Below are positions 61,701 to 64,000 of a DNA stretch of 64,000 nt, piece after piece. The stretch's first letter is position 1. Every line of letters starts with the position of its first letter. Source of the DNA: Liolophura sinensis (taxonomy: Eukaryota; Mollusca; Polyplacophora; Chitonida; Chitonidae). Both the position numbers and the translations under genes were made by a program. The stretch lies in contig NC_088302.1 in NCBI RefSeq assembly GCF_032854445.1, positions 44,986,521 through 45,050,520 on the forward strand, in the 5' to 3' direction. The notes under the pieces were generated by a model, which was given only the letters and a program-made list of their open reading frames with translations, was not told where the DNA came from and made no database searches.

Positions 61701-62425
61701 CAGGAGCTCTGTCAGCTTGAAACAGATCATTTTCATGAAATCTCTTTGTTCTTGATATTCTTGTCAATGATACAATGAATTATTCATTGGTTATCAACCA
61801 GTAATTATTATTAATGAAACAACATAGTGTTACATTGTAGAACCTTACAGTTAACCTAAACTACTTGGTACTCTGTGTACACATTGTATCAATAGGTGAT
61901 ATATGTATTTGCTTTTCCCAGATTTTTAATTTCTGATGAATCTTTCCACAGGTGTCATCCCTGGTGGATTTTTTTGGAGATGAGACCATATTTGTGGCCT
62001 ATGGACATGAGAAATACTCTGTGGATGATTTTGATCTTGATGAGAATGGTAAGGTTGAATTGTAATGTGAAAAAGATAGCTGCTATACATTTATGCCAGT
62101 TGTTCGCCCTTTGGGTGATGGGTATCTCAGTGATAATTTATGTGTGTATTTGAAGTGTTCTGAACATACTAGGCATGGTTCACTGATTGTATATCTGTAC
62201 AGCCCCAAACATACTGTAAATCTTCAACCTTTTCAACCACTAAAACACTTTTTTCAGTGGCATTTATAGGTACTTTTGTTATGAAAATGGCGATAAAAAT
62301 AATTTATTTGTGTCATTAAAGATGCAAGGCTCATAAAATTGTGCAAATTATCATTAGTTCTCTCAGAATTTTCAAAATAAGGTTGAAGAATTAGGGTACA
62401 TACAGACACACACACATACATACAT

Positions 62426-62456
<31 letters not shown>

Positions 62457-64000
62457 TACATACATACATACATACGTACATACATACACACACACATACA
62501 TACATACATACATACAAAAATACATACATACATACACACACACATACATACTGATTGTATATCCCCAATAGCTTTAATGTTATACAGACCTTTCTGGTGC
62601 AGTGGTAGTGCCAGGCTAAGAGATTTCTATTGTGGTCCACTAATTGTGATTTCTCAAGACTCATAGCCACTCTGTGTGACCGTTTGTCAAGAACTGTCAT
62701 TAATCATGACCCTCACTGTTCTGCATTTTCTGTCTACCTGTCATCTTGTCATTATCCCAGAGGTGATCTCAGTCTGCTTATTAGCTTTCTCAGCCAATCG
62801 CTCACCAGGAAATTATCCTGTGCCCCTTTGACAGCCAGACAGTTGTTTTCCTGGGTTGCTATGGTAATGGAGAAAATGCATAGAACATAAATGAGAAATC
62901 TGTCTGATATTGCTGCAGCAAACATGTACTGTAATTCTGCTTTCTTTCTGCACTTGACGACAAATTTGGCTGGATGTTGTCACTAGCAACAGCTCATGTA
63001 GGTTGAAGACAGGTGAATCTGTATTACACCAGGTTACTAGATGCCCTTGTGGAAATTTGGTTGGACATCCTGCAATCCACAAACCTTATCACTGTAATTC
63101 TTCAACCTTTTTACATGTTTGTAAGATGTTTATTCAAGCATATTCTTAATGTGTTTTTCTTTGTTCACTTTTTGTGAAGCTCTGAAGCTGGCCAATCCAA
63201 CCAATTTGTTTTCAAAATGAAATTACAAATGTGCATAAAATGGACAGAAAGTTGCTCTTTCATATGCGAAAAGGTTGTGAAATTAGGGTAGTTACGAAAA
63301 TATTACAAAAGACAATGAAATCATTGTGAATGATGTTGTGACTAACTCGTTGTAATAGACAGTCTGGCCTCTCCATTCTCACAAAAGGTTTTGTTTTTTC
63401 ATATTAATATTAAGTTGCATTTTATGTTTGCTTTGCATTTTGTCCCATCCAACAGAAGTGAAGTTTGTGAGTGCTTACTGCCGCTCTGGAAATGCTCGCC
63501 CTCGAGAGCGTGTCACGCTCAGGTCGCCCAAATCCCCGCGCCGTGTCCTTTCTTCGTCATCACGCAGCCTCTATGGCGATGGTTCGTATGCTCAGCCACA
63601 TCTCTAACCTCAGGCTCTTACATAATCCGCTCTGACTGAGCGTAATCAGCTAAACACTATTGATTGCACACATCTGTGTTTGCCAACCAGGTCCTGATTT
63701 AGAGAGTTGGAGGAGGGAATTGTGATATCAGAGAATGAAACGGGTGGGGTGGGGAGAAGGGTGGTACTCAAGGCTATTAACTGTTGTCTAGCACTGACAA
63801 AAGTATACACCAACTAACATTTTTTTACTTCTATAAACCAAATCTGTTCCAGTCAAAGGCTGATAATGAAATTGACAATTAGATTTAGGGGGAAATCTAC
63901 TTTCTGTGGTGTATATTGAATTTCTGGATTATCACTAGTCATTGTTATTAAGGACTTCTCAGTCCAGCTTATGCTGGATTCCTCTCCAGCCGTACACTGG
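46761..64000 (+). CDS. DCLK: Doublecortin-domain protein, doublecortin-like kinase (partial)
   Basis: Microtubule-binding protein of the DCX/DCLK family. Three coding exons are visible: 46761-47477, 61952-62048 and 63456 to about 63585; the gene continues beyond the window. The first exon encodes a Ser/Arg-rich start, doublecortin domain 1 (residues about 53-143, KKVRFYRNGDRFFDG) and most of domain 2 (from about 182, RPKLITVVRNG, with LLNKKTAHSFDQVLTDITEA). The second exon completes it (SSLVDFFGDETIFVAYG...DDFDLDENE). The third is a basic Ser/Pro linker (RSPKSPRRVLSSSSRS) as in DCLK. Identity with vertebrate DCLK1 is very high across domain 2. The kinase domain expected downstream is not seen, so a kinase-less DCX form cannot be excluded. 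Tandem ATGs (46761, 46764): the second has the better context. The 14.5 kb intron splitting domain 2 holds two satellite arrays. The end of exon 3 is uncertain (63581 or 63585). Confidence 0.9.
47478..49860 (+). other. DCLK intron, first part
   Basis: Non-coding. Contains a G/T-rich low-complexity patch (about 47580-47625), scattered 'ccttgaaa' repeats like those near 850-950, and a hairpin at 48219-48246. Nothing else recognised. Confidence 0.6.
48219..48246. repeat. Hairpin around paired ACCGGT sites
   Basis: 'aaccggtgtcact' and 'agtgcaccggtt' pair as a 12 bp stem with one bulged base and a 3-base loop (ttg). Confidence 0.6.
49860..53985 (+). repeat. ~97 bp satellite array with AP-1 sites (DCLK intron)
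   Basis: About 43 head-to-tail units of roughly 90-100 bp. Each has 'aatggttgactcaagacctc', 'agatcatcactcactcaccc', 'aacaaaactggcttgtggtc' and 'atcactgacacacccagacc'. All but about five units keep TGACTCA, the AP-1 consensus; exceptions I see are near 50065, 50460, 52646, 52842 and 53925. The first one or two units and the last are more diverged, as usual at array edges. Short peptide-like frames in it are by-products. Confidence 0.95.
53996..54209 (-). mobile_element. MITE copy 2 (DCLK intron)
   Basis: Reverse complement begins 'gtaattcttcaacgttttcg' and ends 'gcaaaaagcttgaggaatta'. It shares 'gtgtttattcaagcatattc', 'ctggccaatccaaccaa' and 'aaatgtgcataa' with copies 1 and 4. It abuts the end of the satellite array. 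Confidence 0.8.
54217..59930 (+). other. DCLK intron, middle part
   Basis: AT-rich non-coding sequence. Apart from a reversed SINE tail at 54878-54961 I see no repeat array, RNA gene or exon. Short open frames at 59060-59541 have no recognisable product. Confidence 0.6.
54878..54961 (-). repeat. SINE family A tail with target-site duplication
   Basis: Reversed family A 3' end ((attt)n, 'ttggagttttgtgcagtact', 'cttatacga', 'atatggtgggagg'), flanked by exact 'aatgtaataatat' at 54865-54877 and 54962-54974. Confidence 0.88.
59930..61570 (+). repeat. 29 bp satellite array (DCLK intron)
   Basis: Built on 'gaaaccagtagcacaaccag' plus 'attgactct' (29 bp). Diverged before about 60500 and regular after it. 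Larger repeats are superimposed: a ~212 bp block (60451 copied at 60663) and a 77 bp block containing 'ctgtaactattaccacatcg' (61240, 61317, 61394). Antisense open frames of up to 173 codons arise because all three frames of the unit lack stops. The array ends about 380 bp before the second DCLK exon. Confidence 0.92.
62213..62399 (+). mobile_element. MITE copy 3 (DCLK intron)
   Basis: Ends 'actgtaaatcttcaacctt' and 'aaggttgaagaattagggta' form the inverted repeats. The interior is mostly unlike the other copies, so it is a shorter or rearranged variant of about 187 bp. Confidence 0.65.
62404..62548. repeat. (CATA)n/(CACA)n microsatellite
   Basis: Compound tetranucleotide and dinucleotide tract directly next to MITE copy 3. 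Confidence 0.95.
63091..63290 (+). mobile_element. MITE copy 4 (DCLK intron)
   Basis: Starts 'actgtaattcttcaaccttt', ends 'gaaaaggttgtgaaattagg'. Shares 'gtttattcaagcatattct', 'ctggccaatccaaccaa' and 'aaatgtgcataaaatgg' with copies 1 and 2. About 200 bp. Confidence 0.8.
63955..64000 (+). repeat. SINE family A head at window edge
   Basis: 'cagtccagcttatgctggat' and 'tcctctccagccgtacactg' match the mid-head of family A. The element continues beyond the window. Confidence 0.6.

Noticed and set aside
62254-62700. Antisense frame rich in Cys, Val, Met and Tyr
   Set aside because: Translation of the CATA/CACA microsatellite and MITE copy 3.

Overview
The window is animal nuclear DNA, AT-rich, with intron-rich genes, GT-AG splice sites and many short dispersed repeats. 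Repeated tRNA-derived SINE copies end in a 'gtacggcgtaaaacacc' tail followed by (aaat)n. As I recall such repeats, this points to a marine mollusc (probably bivalve or gastropod) or a close lophotrochozoan. I see no bacterial, viral or CRISPR signal.

Layout: 1-3.8 kb is intergenic and repeat-rich. At 3.9-5.2 kb (minus) lies an apparently intronless gene for an extended short-chain dehydrogenase-like protein with a hydrophobic N-terminal segment and a C-terminal KDEL. At 5.7 kb (minus) is a complete tRNA-Glu(CTC) gene with a T10 terminator. At 6.0-13.7 kb (plus) is NEIL3, a DNA glycosylase, in nine exons. At 21.9-40.8 kb (plus) is the MAX-associated repressor MGA: eleven coding exons, about 3,585 residues, including a 1,662-codon exon with a 15-residue tandem repeat. 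A likely first exon and promoter lie near 16.8 kb. At 46.2-64 kb (plus) is the 5' part of a doublecortin-like kinase gene (DCLK). Its second doublecortin domain is interrupted by a 14.5 kb intron that holds two large satellite arrays. The gene runs off the window, so its kinase domain is not seen.

The three plus-strand genes are ordinary conserved animal genes: replication-linked repair of crosslinks and oxidised bases (NEIL3), a PRC1.6-type transcriptional repressor (MGA), and a microtubule-binding protein (DCLK). I see no operon-like relation. Sequence-level regulation that can be proposed: ETS and E2F-type sites before NEIL3, and two CACGTG E-boxes (the site bound by MGA-MAX) just before the presumed MGA first exon.

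The most unusual material is repetitive: (i) about 43 copies of a ~97 bp unit in the DCLK intron, nearly all carrying a perfect AP-1 site TGACTCA; (ii) a 29 bp array in the same intron, open in reading frame over long antisense stretches; (iii) a 45 bp coding repeat in MGA; (iv) intronic minisatellites of 38 bp (NEIL3) and 17 bp (MGA), the latter running up to a splice acceptor; (v) an apparently unnamed ~210 bp MITE family with four copies in the window; (vi) at least four SINE families, two of which share a 3' tail. Two coding regions (NEIL3 exon 8, MGA 5' end) have frame anomalies at homopolymers that may be assembly errors.
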